In this document: piece after piece, positions 1 through 12,748 of the stretch
Layout of the letters: every line of letters begins with the position of its first letter
Numbering within the stretch: position 1 is the first letter of the stretch
Origin: Riptortus pedestris
Taxonomy: Eukaryota > Arthropoda > Insecta > Hemiptera > Alydidae
Assembly: GCA_019009955.1 (NCBI GenBank)
Contig: CM032233.1
Span: 121,809,501-121,873,500 of the forward strand
Direction: 5' to 3'
Length of the DNA stretch: 64,000 nucleotides
Notes under the pieces: model-generated
What the model was told of the DNA's origin: nothing
Seen by the model: only the letters and a program-made list of their open reading frames with translations
The model's database searches: none
Program-made: the position numbers and the translations under genes

Positions 1-3000
1 CAACCACTGCTATCTGGACTAGATGTCCTAGCCGCCTCTCCTTCATGCCTGGCAGGTCACTACCACTACTATCTGGACTAGATGGCCAAGCCGCCTCTCC
101 TTCATTCCTGTCAGGTCACTGCCACTACTATCTGGACTAGATGGCCAAGCCGCCTCTCCTTCATGCCTGGCAGGTCACTGCCACTACTATCTGGACTAGA
201 TGGCCAAGCCGCCTCTCCTTCATGCCTGTCAGGTCACTGCCACTACTATCTGGACTAGATGGCCAAGCAGCCTCTCCTTCATGCCTGGCAGGTCACTGCC
301 ACTACTATCTGGACTAGATGGCCAAGCCGCCTCTCCTTCATGCCTGTCAGGTCACTGCCACTACTATCTGGACTAGATGGCCAAGCCGCCTCTCCTTCAT
401 GCCTGTCAGGTCACTGCCACTACTATCTGGACTAGATGGCCAAGCAGCCTCTCCTTCATGCCTGGCAGGTCACTGCCACTACTATCTGGACTAGATGGCC
501 TAGCCGCCTCTCCTTCATGCCTGGCAGGTCACTGTCACTACTATCTGGACTAGATGGCCAAGCCGCCTCTCCTTCATACCTGGCAGGTCACAACCACTGC
601 TATCTGGACTAGATGGCCAAGCCGCCTCTCCTTCATGCCTGTCAGGTCACTGCCACTACTATCTGGACTAGATGGCCAAGCCGCCTCTCCTTCATGCCTG
701 TCAGGTCACTGCCACTACTATCTGGACTAGATGGCCAAGCCGCCTCTCCTTCATGCCTGTCAGGTTACAACCACTGCTATCTGGACTAGATGGCCAAGCC
801 GCCTCTCCTTCTTTCATTTCAGGTCACTGCCACTACTATCAGGACTAGATGGCCAAGCCGCCTCTCCTTCATGCCTGTCAGGTTATAACCACTGCTATCT
901 GGACTAGATGGCCAAGCAGCCTCTCCTTCATGCCTGTCAGGTTACAACCACTGCTATCTGGACTAGATGGCCAAGCCGCCTCTCCTTCATGCCTGGCAGG
1001 TCACTGCCACTACTATCTGGACTAGATGGCCAAGCCGCCTCTCCTTCATGCCTGTCAGGTCACTGCCACTACTATCTGGACTATATGGCCAAGCCGCCTC
1101 TCCTTCATGCCTGGCAGGTCACTGCCACTACTATCTGGACTAGATGGCCAAGCCGCCTCTCCTTCATGCCTGTCAGGTCACTGCCACTACTATCTGGACT
1201 AGATGGCCAAGCAGCCTCTCCTTCATGCCTGGCAGGTCACTGCCACTAATATCTGGAGTAGATGGCCAAGCCGCCTCTCCTTCATGCCTGTCAGGTCACT
1301 GCCACTACTATCTGGACTAGATGGCCAAGCCGCCTCTCCTTCATGCCTGTCAGGTCACTGCCACTACTATCTGGACTAGATGGCCAAGCAGCCTCTCCTT
1401 CATGCCTGGCAGGTCACTGTCACTACTATCTGGACTAGATGGCCAAGCCGCCTCTCCTTCATACCTGGCAGGTCACAACCACTGCTATCTGGACTAGATG
1501 GCCAAGCCGCCTCTCCTTCATGCCTGTCAGGTCACTGCCACTACTATCTGGACTAGATGGCCAAGCCGCCTCTCCTTCATGCCTGTCAGGTCACTGCCAC
1601 TACTATCTGGACTAGATGGTCAAGCAGCCTCTCCTTCATGCCTGTCAGGTTATAACCACTGCTATCTGGACTAGATGGCCAAGCAGCCTCTCCTTCATGC
1701 CTGTCAGGTTACAACCACTGCTATCTGGACTAGATGGCCAAGCCGCCTCTCCTTCATGCCTGGCAGGTCACTACCACTACTATCTGGACTAGATGGCCAA
1801 GCCGCCTCTCCTTCATGCCTGTCAGGTCACTGCCACTACTATCTGGACTAGATGGCCAAGCCGCCTCTCCTTCATGCCTGGCAGGTCACTGCCACTACTA
1901 TCTGGACTAGATGGCCAAGCCGCCTCTCCTTCATGCCTGTCAGGTCACTGCCACTACTATCTGGACTAGATGGCCAAGCAGCCTCTCCTTCATGCCTGGC
2001 AGGTCACTGCCACTACTATCTGGACTAGATGGCCAAGCCGCCTCTCCTTCATGCCTGTCAGGTCACTGCCACTACTATCTGGACTAGATGGCCAAGCCGC
2101 CTCTCCTTCATGCCTGTCAGGTCACTGCCACTACTATCTGGACTAGATGGCCAAGCAGCCTCTCCTTCATGCCTGGCAGGTCACTGCCACTACTATCTGG
2201 ACTAGATGGCCTAGCCGCCTCTCCTTCATGCCTGGCAGGTCACTACCACTACTATCTGGACTAGATGGCCAAGCCGCCTCTCCTTCATGCCTGGCAGGTC
2301 ACAACCACTGCTATCTGGACTAGATGGCCAAGCCGCCTCTCCTTCATGCCTGTCAGGTCACTGCCACTACTATCTGGACTAGATGGCCAAGCCGCCTCTC
2401 CTTCATGCCTGTCAGGTCACTGCCACTACTATCTGGACTAGATGGCCAAGCAGCCTCTCCTTCATGCCTGGCAGGTCACTGCCACTACTATCTGGACTAG
2501 ATGGCCAAGCCGCCTCTCCTTCATGCCTGTCAGGTCACTGCCACTACTATCTGGACTAGATGGCCAAGCCACCTCTCCTTCATGGCTGTCAGGTCACTGC
2601 CACTACTATCTGGACTAAATGGCCAAGCAGCCTCTCCTTCATGCCTGGCAGGTCACTGCCACTACTATCTGGACTAGATGGCCTAGCCGCCTCTCCTTCA
2701 TGCCTGGCAGGTCACTACCACTACTATCTGGACTAGATGGCCAAGCCGCCTCTCCTTCATACCTGGCAGGTCACAACCACTGCTATCTGGACTAGATGGC
2801 CAAGCCGCCTCTCCTTCATGCCTGTCAGGTCACTGCCACTACTATCTGGACTAGATGGCAAGCCGCCTCTACTCTCCTTCATGCCTGGCATGTCACTGAC
2901 TCTACTTTCTGGACTCTATGGCCAAGCAGCCTCTCCTTCATGCCTGTCAGGTCACTGCCACTACTATCTGGACTAGATGGCCAAGCCGCCTCTCCTTCAT

Positions 3001-4030
3001 GCCTGTCAGGTCACTGCCACTACTATATGGACTAGATGGCCAAGCCGCCTCTCCTTCATGCCTGTCAGGTCACTGCCACTACTATCTGGACTAGATGGCC
3101 AAAGCAGCCTCTCCTTCATGCCTGGCAGGTCACTGCCACTACTATCTGGACTAGATGGCCAAGCCGCCTCTCCTTCATGCCTGTCAGGTCACTGCCACTA
3201 CTATCTGGACTAGATGGCCAAGCCACCTCTCTTTCATGCCTGTCAGGTTACAACCACTGCTATCTGGACTAGATGGCCAAGCAGCCTCTCCTTCATGCCT
3301 AGCAGGTCACTGCCACTACTATCTGGACTAGAAGGCCAAGCCGCCTCTCCTTCATGCCTGGCAGGATACTGCCACTGCTATCTGGAGTAGATGGCCATGC
3401 GGCCTCTCGTTCATGCCTGTCAGGTCACAACCACTGCTGTCTGGACTAGATGGCCTAGCCGCCTCTCCTTCATGCCTGGCAGGTCACAACCACTGCTATC
3501 TGGACTAGATGGCCAAGCCGCCTCTCCTTCATGCCTGTCAGGTCACTGCCACTACTATCTGGACTAGATGGCCAAGCCGCCTCTCCTTCATGCCTGGCAG
3601 GTCACTGCCACTACTATCTGGACTAGATGGCCAAGCCGCCTCTCCTTCATGCCTGTCTGGTCACTGCCACTACTATCAGGACTAGATGGCCAACCAGCCT
3701 CTCCTTCATGCCTGGCAGGTCACAGCCACTACTATCTGGACTAGATGGCCAAGCCGCCTCTCCTTCATGCCTGTCAGGTCACTTCCACTACTATCTGGAC
3801 TAGATGGCCAAGCAGCCTCTCCTTCATGCCTGGCAGGTCACTGCCACTACTATCTGGACTAGATGGCCAAGCCGCCTCTCCTTCATGCCTGTCAGGTCAC
3901 TGCCACTACTATCTGGACTAGATGGCCAAGCCGCCTCTCCTTCATGCCTGTCAGGTTACAACCACTGCTATCTGGACTAGATGACCAAGCAGCCTCTCCT
4001 TCATGCCTAGCAGGTCACAACCACTACTAT
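1..4030. repeat. 59-bp satellite array
   Basis: About 68 tandem copies of a 59-bp unit beginning ATGGCCAAGCCGCCTCTCC and ending CTGGACTAG. The array is already under way at base 1 and stops at about 4030, where the sequence changes to AT-rich DNA. Units differ at a few diagnostic sites: CCGCC or CAGCC, CTGGC or CTGTC, and CACTGCCACTAC or CACAACCACTGC. These variants recur in blocks, which suggests higher-order repeats. Because 59 is not a multiple of 3, the open frames of 75-113 codons here are by-products of a unit with few stops and are not genes. Confidence 0.97.
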
Positions 4031-4832
4031 CTTATGTGTACTTGCGTGTGCGCTCGCGGGCGAATTAAAAAAATCTCAATTAATTTTTAATTATTTAATA
4101 ATAATTAATTATATTTTTAATTAACTGTTGTACCAAATATTTTGTACAAGTAATGTTGTAAAGCCATTGACACTGCAATGTACTCTGTTCTACATTTTTT
4201 CCTTGAAGTTTATGGAGGTTTTCTATTGTAGAAAACCCTCCATGTGAGGGAGAATGCCGTTTTTTTGGAGATTTTCTAACCATAGAGGAAATGAGCCATT
4301 AAAATTGTACTCATAACTAGATGCCTGGTGGGTAGATTTTACCTATTTGCTGACCAAATTAGGACCCGGTGTAATTTTAATCTGTATATTCTTGTTAGTG
4401 CCTGCTTTAGCTCTTGCTGAATTTCTTAACTCGATATTTAAATTAAAACTAAAGATTATGAGCGTTTATGGTTGAAATGGCAACCGTGAAATTGTCCTGT
4501 AGTAGTTAGGGTTTTGAGAGGGAAAGGTAAAATGGAAATCCGTAAATATGTCTGTTAATATACTTCTGAATTGGAAAATATTGTATTATTTTTGTATATT
4601 TATTTATACAGGAGCACCCGCTTCTTGGCGATTTGGCTCAAAGTTTCACAATGTAAAATGAAAACAAAATTATAGAAAAATAACAAAAACTGAAACAAGT
4701 AAAAAATTAAATACAACAGATAATCATTAAATACTAGTAATAAAGATAATTAATAAACATAAGACATAAATAAACATTAGATAAATAAACATTAGACTAG
4801 TAATAAAGACAACAATTTAAAATGGTTTTAAT
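4031..4832. other. AT-rich spacer, nothing recognised
   Basis: Single-copy-looking AT-rich DNA between the satellite and the 600-bp repeat. No domain-bearing frame or transposon terminus was seen. An exon-like AG acceptor at about 4613 is listed under rejected items. Confidence 0.6.
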
Positions 4833-5435
4833 ATAGTTATTTATTATACAAGTGACGAAAGTAGATCATTTTACAACTCGAGTGAAACGTTTACCCACAC
4901 GAGCGAAGCGAGTGTGGTAATATCACGAGAGTTGTAAATTCTACTTTCGTCACGAGTGTAATATTAAATTTTTTCTGTAATCGTGTAATACATGATCTGA
5001 TCTAACCAGAATATGAACAAAATTAGGATGTTGTGAAGGTTATGGTATTTTGTTGGTAGGTTATAAGCATGGTTGTGAAAGGTTATAAGCATAGTTATAA
5101 AACAACTAGTGATGATTGTGAAGTAGTGCAGTTATAAACAAGTGTATGTTATAAACAAGGAAGGTAATTATTATTATATTTAAATTTTAAAATATATTGA
5201 TTATTTCCACCAATAATTTATTGACATTTCAATTTATTTTGTTAAAATAAATTCTTACAATGTTAAGAAAAATTTAAAAGAATTTAATTTCCAACTTCAA
5301 ATTATTTTTTAATTTATACTTATTACTAATTAATAAGGCAATTCACTTTCTTCACTCTATTGCAAAATGTTTCACTTTCTTCACTCATTTCAGTTTAGTA
5401 ATGTTACCATTATTCAACGATTACAGAAAAAAAAA
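4833..5435. repeat. 600-bp dispersed repeat with long palindrome, copy 1
   Basis: This block is nearly identical to 55294-55890, about 50 kb away. Its left part (4844-4963) is an imperfect inverted repeat. The arms are about 50 bp, contain GTGACGAAAGTAGA and TTTACAACTC, and meet at a GC-richer apex, CCACAC-GAGCGAAGCGA-GTGTGG. The remaining 470 bp is AT-rich and non-coding. Both copies end in an A-run after ATTCAACGATTACAG. No transposon family was recognised and no clear target duplication was found. It could be a foldback-type non-autonomous element or a segmental duplicate. Confidence 0.85.
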
Positions 5436-6526
5436 TTATGTTATTCCTATATACTAGTACATTTATATTATTTTTTATTTTATTTTATTTATTTAGTTTT
5501 GTACCCTATAGCGATGGTGATTTGCATTATTAGGATGATATATTTACTCCTTCATGTGCTTACCTTTGTTTGTACTTTTATATTATGGAAAATATTTCTT
5601 TAATATCTGATTCTTTATCATATCCGTGCCTTGTCCAAAGAATACAATAAAAGTTAACTCTAACTTACATGTATGTAAATCCTTTTGATATAGTAAGGCC
5701 CTCAAATATTAATAAGTATATATTATCTCCACGGCAATCTTCTAGTCTCGGGTTTGTAGGGATATAGGGGAAGTGGAATGCCCTGATGACCTCATGTCTA
5801 CTGGAGCAACATAAATGACAAAGCTTGCCATCAAATGTTTGTTTATGATTCACCATTCGGTGAAAGCTCTAAGTCTTCTCCTAGTCAGCTTTAATATTCC
5901 ATTCAAATACCAGGTTCGATCGAAACAAACGGGAAACGGGATATGAAAGGTCACTAGGAGCAAACATTTATAAAAGGGGAAATTGTAAATTATGTAATGA
6001 TTCTCTTACAGGTCCCGACTATAAAGTTTGTGAGTGATTTGTGGTTGTTAGCCTAATAGTGAAGCTGAGCTTATAAAAGATGCAGGTTGCCCCTCCCCAA
6101 ACACAGCTATAGCTCCAAATTATTAACTACCTCCGTGGCAAGCAAAAACTACATTTACCAGTTTCAAATAAAATTAAGCACCCCAAAGAGCCAATTAAAT
6201 GCTTTTTTCCCCCAGTTTATAATGAAAGTTTATTGAGTTTACAAATTACGACCTTGAGAGCAACGCCATTGCCCTTACTTCTCGCTCTTTGAAATGGGAA
6301 ATGGACAAATACCAAGAAATCTATATTTATAATGGCTATGAAATAAACATCCATATAGACCCATCGGAAATTTTACGATCATATATTTAAACGTCGTTTT
6401 ATACTTCAAAAATAAACCCAAAACTTAATTATTTTTTTTGTTGATAAAATCAATATTATAGAAGATATTGGCAAAAATAATTTTTGTCTTCCGGTATACC
6501 ACCACTCTTGTCTATGGCAGCAAGTA
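5436..6526. other. Spacer, nothing recognised
   Basis: AT-rich sequence with no open frame that resembles a known domain and no repeat shared with the rest of the window. Confidence 0.55.
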
Positions 6527-7319
6527 ATAAGTCCGTCAAGCAGGGGCTACGTAAACTAAGCAGATTTCCCACGTGAAGTTTTACAATAGAGAAATTTGCA
6601 TACTGCTAACACTTAACACCACCGTGAGTAAATACAAATGGTAATGAGAAACCGTTAAGTTAATTTTAATAAGCTCCAAACGGAAATGGTTTATGAGTTG
6701 TAAACAAATAGATCTGCCAACCACTGAGAGCTGAACATATAGACATATTCTAAGCCGGAAAGAAAAACAATTACTGATAAGCATCTGAATATAACACATT
6801 AACTTTATTGCAAGCTATTTGCTATATCTAGTACTGCAATTTATTATGAATCAGAATAATTTATATTTTAATAACTGAAATTTTAGTAGTCCAAGAAATA
6901 AAGAAGGGGGGCATCAACAGAACGTATTTACATATATCTCACAAAGTAAAAGGTTTATAGACAAGAACGGTTAGGTTACACGAGAGCCGAACAGTAACGG
7001 AATTGGCCGAACTAATCTGGAAACTTAGACAATAGCCGAACAGTCACTTAATAAAAATGCAAATATTTTGGTTAATATTCCAGATAGAGAATAAGTGCAT
7101 ATAACAATATTTATAGTTTAATTTCCAATAAGATTGGTTCTATACAATTTTTCGATCCGACGTATACTAACGGAAATATTTCGAATTTCCAAAAATCCCC
7201 CCTCCTCTAAACCCCTCTCCTACTAGTCCGATTTTAGCCATTAACGAACTTGATCTTTCTTTTTACATGTTTAGTAACGTTCAAACAAAAATTGTGACCG
7301 CTAGAGCGGTAACAGACAA

Positions 7320-7375
<56 letters not shown>

Positions 7376-7500
7376 TTGAACGCACCTCATTTTCCTGATC
7401 TACTGGGTAGGATCGATGGACATTTGAAGAAAAATTTGGAAAATTGAGGTCATGAGTACGACCTCAATAGCTGATTTCCCTTGAGGGAAATCTGCTAAAA
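6527..7500 (-). mobile_element. HINE-like (Helentron-associated) element, full length
   Basis: This entry defines the main dispersed family. Read on the element's strand, it starts (T)TTTAGCAGATTTCCC, which forms a hairpin with the following GGGAAATCAGCT. A conserved block follows (TTGAGGTCG, ATCGATCCTACCCAG, GAGGTCCGTTCAAAA), then a variable (TA)n array. Next is a conserved GCTCTAGCGGTCGC block, then a longer AT-rich 3' half. The 3' terminus is the inverted copy GGGAAATCTGCT, a small hairpin CGCAGCCCCTGCG, and GACGGACTTTT. Subterminal inverted repeats, a central microsatellite and a 3' stem-loop next to T residues match the published Helentron/HINE architecture. The family has no coding capacity. 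This copy has (TA)n at 7321-7372 and a longer type-A 3' half. A 12-bp-TIR MITE is the alternative. Confidence 0.7.
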
Positions 7501-8076
7501 TGTATGAGATGAAGTCGGCAGTAATTGTCTAACTGCAAAAAAAAACTGGTTTCACGAAGAAATTTATTATCATTATTCCAAATCCCCTCCCTCCTGTCAA
7601 TGCTGGAAGAGTATATCCCAGGGTAAAACTATAATATAAGTATTTATAACATTTCACACTCTACTTGAGACCTCTCATGGAGCTCTGATAAATTATATTT
7701 TCAGACCGGAATTTGGAAATCAGAATTTTTAAATACATAAATTTAAGCAACGTAATTAGTTTGAAAAATTCATTCTAAACGCAACTGATTCTTCACATTT
7801 TATTCTGATAAAATCAATAATAACAAAGATGTGAGTATCTTTGATCCAAGAAGATTCGAAAATATTATCTATTGATGAATATAAGTTTTGATAATTCAAA
7901 ATTTCCCTCTATCTCCCCCCCCCCCTCCTCTTACTACTCCAATTTCAGCATGAACGAACTTTATCTTAAATTAGGAAATATCGAGTTTGGTAACAGTGAA
8001 ATTGCGACCGCTACTAATTTAATAGACACACACCACCTCAATAGCTGATTTCACATTAGGGAAATCTGCTAAATAT
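7501..8076 (-). mobile_element. Degenerate HINE-like 5' part
   Basis: The right end (8035-8076) is the family 5' terminus in reverse (CTCAATAGCTGATTT, GGGAAATCTGCT). At 7905-8015 lie the conserved AACGAACTT and GCGACCGCT blocks, but the central TA array is gone. The left part (7501-7890) is only vaguely related and has no clear end. Confidence 0.55.
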
Positions 8077-8539
8077 GCCAGTAACAATATTGTATTTTCT
8101 ATAATTATTCGTTTATAACTTTTTCTCTAACGTCATTGTTACCAGAATTATTTGTATTTAGGGGTTTTATTTTTCTGTAAGCCCCTAACTCTACTGCAGG
8201 GGTTTTACATGAAGCTTATGTAATGTATTATTACCTACGTTATGAGTAGCAAAATTTTCAAGTACGGCTTAAGCTGAGGGAGACATAAAAAATTCACGCA
8301 GACCTCGTGTGTCTATTTTCTTTTTCGTGACGAGGAAGGTGGTAAAATGATGCTGATTGTAGGAACGTCTTAAATTGGGGCCTGGGGTGGGGGAGGGGCT
8401 GGATAATTGTGGTTGAGAATTTGGCTTGTAGTAGATTCTGGCTGTGGGAGTTGCCTCGAGCTGTTTGGAGAGATCCCTCCTATAATCCAGTGTTAGCCAA
8501 CCCTTCAGCAAACAGCAAGTCTCCATTAGGGGTGCTCCT
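8077..8539. other. Spacer leading into a minisatellite
   Basis: No recognisable gene or terminus. Open frames on both strands at 8269-8651 run into the tandem repeat and show no domain. Confidence 0.5.
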
Positions 8540-10022
8540 CCCTCCTATTTTCTTATACCACCCCTATCTCCTTACTACCCCTTTCCCTTCCTACCTACTC
8601 TGTAACTACCCCTCCCAACGCTGGAACTACCTTTTCCCTCCTATGCTGTGACTACCTCCTCCCTTCGCTGTAACTACCCCCTACCTACTCTGTAACTACT
8701 TCCTCCCACGCTGTAACTACCTCCTTCCAAGCTGTAACTACCTCCTCCACACGCTGTAACAACCCCCTTCCTACGCTGTTACTACACCCTCCCTACGCTG
8801 TAACTACCCCCTCCCTACGCTGTAACTTCCCCCTCCCTACGCTGTAACTACCTCCTCCCTATGCTGTGACTACCTCCTCCCTGCGCTGTAACTACCCCCT
8901 CCCTGCGCTGTAACTACCCCCTCCCTACGCTGTAACTACCCCCTCCCTACGCTGTAACTACCCCCTCCCTACGCTGTAACTACTTCCTCCCACGCTGTAA
9001 CTACCTCCTTCCAAGCTGTAACTACCTCCTCCACACGCTGTAACTACCTCCTCCCTACGCTGTAACTACCTCCTCCCACGCTGTAACTACCTCCATCCAA
9101 GCTGTAACTACCCCCTCCCTACACTGTAACTACCTCCTCCCACGCTGTAACTACCTCCTTCCAAGCTGTAACTACCTCCTCCATACGCTGTAACTACCTC
9201 CTCCCTACGCTGTAACTACCACCTCCCTACGCTGTAACTACCTCCTCCACACGCTGTAACTACCTCCTTCCAAGCTGTAACTACCTCCTCCCTATGCTGT
9301 AACTGCCCCCTCCCTACGCTGTAATTACCCCCCCTCCCTAGGCTGTAACTTCCCCCTCCCTACGCTGTAACTACCCCCTCCCTACGCTGTATCTACCTCC
9401 TCCCTACGCTGTAACTACCTCCTTCCTACGCTGTAACTACCCCCTCCCTACACTGTAACTACCCACTCCCTACACTGTAACTACATCCTCCCACGCTGTA
9501 ACTACCCCCTTCCTACGCTGTAACTACCCCCTCCCTACGCTGTAACTACCTCCTCCCTACGCTGTATCTACCTCCTTCCTACGCTGTAACTACACCCTCC
9601 CTACACTGTAACTACCCCCTCCCTACACTGTAACTACCTCCTCCCACGCTGTAACTACCTCCTTCCAAGCAGTAACTACCACCTCCCTACGCTGTAACTA
9701 CCTCCACCACACGCTGTAACTACCACCTCCCTACGCTGTAACTACCTCCTCCCTACGCTGTAACTACCACCTCCCTACGATGTAACTATCCCCTCCCTAC
9801 GCTGTAACTACCACCTCCCTACGATGTAACTATCCCCTCCCTACGCTGTAACTACCACCTCCCTACACTGTAACTACCTCCTCCCTACGCTGTAACTACC
9901 ACCTCCCTACGCTGTAACTACCTCCTCCCTACGCTGTATCTACCTCCTTCCTACGCTGTAACTACACCCTCCCTACACTGTAACTATCCCCTCCCTACGC
10001 TGTAACTATCCATCCCTCCAAC
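8540..10022. repeat. 21-22-bp minisatellite
   Basis: About 65 tandem copies of a unit close to CTCCCTACGCTGTAACTACC, 21 or 22 bp long depending on the C-run. The left edge is degenerate (CCTCCCAACGCTGGAACTACC) and the core is regular. Strong strand asymmetry: this strand is pyrimidine-rich. Confidence 0.95.
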
Positions 10023-10405
10023 GCTGTGAAATAACACCGTTTTTATTGGATTTGGGGAGCAATTCACGGAAGGCTATTGAGCGAACAGCCCCCCCCCCCC
10101 CACCCCTCCCTCATAGTTGATGTTACCTATCAAGTCTAGCCTAGCCAACCCCAATTCTTTCCCTTTTCCTTAAACACATAGCTACATCTAAACCGATTCG
10201 AATAGCACTGGGAGAATTTTTAATCCTGAATTATTCGTCTGGTCCAGTGGTCGAAATTGTTGTCTCGTCTTTACCAAAGTCGATATATAAGCGTTTTATG
10301 TAAGACTAAAGATGAAGTTAATTAACGGCTAACGTCGGACAGGGAGGATGGAATCTGCTTAGTCACGCGGGCTTTCTCACCGACTCAGCCAACATAGACG
10401 CTTTT
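10023..10405. other. Spacer, nothing recognised
   Basis: Contains a C-run at 10090-10102 and no recognisable frame or repeat terminus. Confidence 0.5.
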
Positions 10406-10925
10406 AGCAGATTCCCCTGCTATTCAGGTTGTATTCATGACGCATATTTCTTCAAATGTCCATTCATCATATCCAGTAGATGACGAAAATAAGGTCCGTT
10501 GAACTCTATACATATTTGTCTCTTAACGCTATAAAGGTCGCAATTTTGGTTTAATCGTTACTAAACTCATTATATTTACATACATATAAGACACATCTCG
10601 TTATCGACCAGGGGAGAGTGGTTTAGAGGGGAATGTCGAAAATACAAAATATTCCTGTTATTATGTGTGAGGTCGAAAAATTGTAATGTAATGTCCTATA
10701 AATGTCACGTACATGTTTCCCTATATTGAATATTAAACGAGATATTTACATATTTTACTTTTCTGCCACGAATAAACCCCAACCCCAACTCCTACTCATG
10801 TCATAATAAAAATAGTCTGTTATGTCATGAACCACTTTTATTCCAAGGTTAAATGCCAAATATAGTTTTTATTGAAATTTTACTTTGCGAGACACGTTAT
10901 GTGACGATGACACCATCAATTAAGA
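10406..10925 (+). mobile_element. HINE-like element, 3' end missing
   Basis: The 5' terminus AGCAGATTCCCC and the GGTCCGTTGAACTC and GTTACTAAACTC blocks are recognisable. The central TA array has decayed to a few bases. The 3' half is type B (CAACTCCTACTCATGTCAT, CCAAATATAG) and stops before the 3' inverted repeat and hairpin. Confidence 0.65.
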
Positions 10926-11205
10926 TTTTTGGTCTCGCTGAAATCATTATACGTGATACTTAACCGTTTCTGGCAACACTAAAGGTCTTATTTATTATTG
11001 GCCGAAATTGGGCCTGGAATTGTGGATGTTTAGGGTGTTGTGGGGTTCCGAGACTTTAAAACTTCCTTAAAATTTCCATTATTATAAGTCGGATCATAAA
11101 ATATTATTCCGAAACCAATCTTGTTAAACTATTAGTGTTTCGTACTTTAACGTTTTCTGCCATCAGTAACTTTTCCCCTCCCTCCATTTCTACTAATCGG
11201 TTTTT
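10926..11205 (+). mobile_element. Fragment of a third HINE 3'-half type (type C)
   Basis: Reads GGGCCTGGAATTGTGG, then TAAGTCGGATCATAAAAT, as at 15340-15480. It lacks both termini. It directly precedes a full-length family member. Confidence 0.45.
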
Positions 11206-11325
11206 AGCAGATTTCCTTCAAGTGAAATTAATTGAGGTCGTACTAACGAAGGGATTTTTGAAACATTTCCTCGAATGACCATCGATCCAACCCAGGATAT
11301 GACAAAACTGAGGTCCGTTCAAAAC

Positions 11326-11393
<68 letters not shown>

Positions 11394-12050
11394 TGCAAAA
11401 GCTCTAGCAGTCGCAATTGTTGATTAATCGTCACCATACTCCGTATTTCATGGTGTGATGTAAAAAGGAAGATCAAGTTCGTTAATGGCTGAAATCGGAC
11501 CAGTGGGAGGGGGGGTTAGAGGGGGGATTTTCGTAAATTCAAAATATCTCCGTTATTATGCATCGGATCGAAGAATTGTATAAAACCAATCTTATTGCAA
11601 ATTAAATTTACTATAAATATTGTTATATACATTTATTCTCTATCTTGAATATTAACCGAGATATTTGCATTTTTATGAAGTCTGTGAGACATGTGGTCGG
11701 GTACAGTTCGGATTAGTTCGGCCATATCCGTCATTCCTCGGCTCAGGTGGGAGGCTTCTTCTAACCTTACCTTACCCTTCGTTACCTTGTGAGATTTATG
11801 CAAATACGTTCTATTCATCCGCCCCCCCCCCCTTCTTTAGTTCTTGGACTACTAAAATTTGAGTTATTAAAATATAAGTTATTCTTACAATTCAGAAGCC
11901 GTTTCAGTTGGGAATTCATTTTAATTAACTGAATGATTTCTCATTACCGTTTGTATTTAATCATTGGTGTTACCAGTATGCAGATTTCTCTATTGTAAAA
12001 CTTCACATGGGAAATCTGCTTAGTTTACGCAGCCCCTGCGTGACGGACTT
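11206..12050 (+). mobile_element. HINE-like element, full length, type A
   Basis: Starts AGCAGATTTCC and ends GGGAAATCTGCTTAG plus the hairpin CGCAGCCCCTGCG and GACGGACTT. The (TA)n array is at 11332-11387. The type-A 3' half contains GTTCGGATTAGTTCGGCC and the conserved ATTGTAAAACTTCAC just before the 3' inverted repeat. T residues flank both ends. Confidence 0.75.
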
Positions 12051-12057
12051 TGTTTAC

Positions 12058-12292
12058 TTTTTTGATTAATAACCGAGATATTTGCAATTTTAAGTTTTCG
12101 GCCGCCAGTAAACTCCCACCCTGATTCATGTCGTATTAACAATAAGCTGTTATATTACGAAGCACATTATTCTGAGCCTAAATACCAAATATTGTTCTCA
12201 TTGAACCTTTACGTCTTGAGATAAATGCAAATACATGACGCACGTGGGAAATCTGCTTAGTCAACGCAGGCCCTGCGCGGCGGACTTTTTTT
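12058..12292 (+). mobile_element. HINE-like 3' fragment, type B
   Basis: Begins inside the type-B half (AACCGAGATATTTGCAATTT) and runs to GGGAAATCTGCTTAG, the hairpin CGCAGGCCCTGCG and GGCGGACTTTT. It abuts the preceding type-A element, so two 3' ends lie in the same orientation 240 bp apart. Confidence 0.65.
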
Positions 12293-12614
12293 TAATAATC
12301 TTCAAATTAGTGGCCACCCGATAATTTATAAGTAAAGAAAAAAAAAGGTTGGAAATTTGATTTGGCTGAAGGTTATAAGGTGGTTAAGGTAAAGTAGGCT
12401 GGGGGCTGTTCTATCGCCCACTAGATGTTTAGAGGGAGCAAGCCATCTCACTACTTCATCCACTTTATTCCCTTACTCCAATTACAGCGGTTTCCTCTCT
12501 CGTATTTTCCCTCCTTCTTGTCAATCTCCTATCTTCTCTTAAAACCGCTTATTTGCTCGCTGCTCAGAATTAGCTCGTTTCATAAAGAGACAGTAACGAT
12601 GTTTTGTGGTTTTT
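12293..12614. other. Spacer, nothing recognised
   Basis: No recognisable frame or repeat. Confidence 0.5.
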
Positions 12615-12748
12615 AGCAGATTCCCTTAAGGGCTGCTATTGAGGTTGTACTCACGACTTGATCTTTGAAAAATGTCCTCAAATGTGTCCGATCCTGCCCA
12701 GTAGATGACGAGGTCCGTTCAAAATTATATATATATATATATATATAA
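12615..12748 (+). mobile_element. HINE-like 5' part, cut at its TA array
   Basis: The 5' terminus AGCAGATTCCC and the conserved block through GAGGTCCGTTCAAAATTA are followed by (TA)n, and then by unrelated Helitron sequence. The 3' half of the same element may resume at about 14790. Confidence 0.65.

Noticed and set aside
908..4090. Frames of 75-113 codons in the satellite
   Set aside because: The unit is 59 bp, so successive units shift frame; the frames are repeat artefacts.
4590..4665. Possible terminal exon after TTTATTTATACAG (GAPASWRFGSKFHNVK, stop)
   Set aside because: Too short and without any recognisable domain; such AG acceptors are common by chance in AT-rich DNA.
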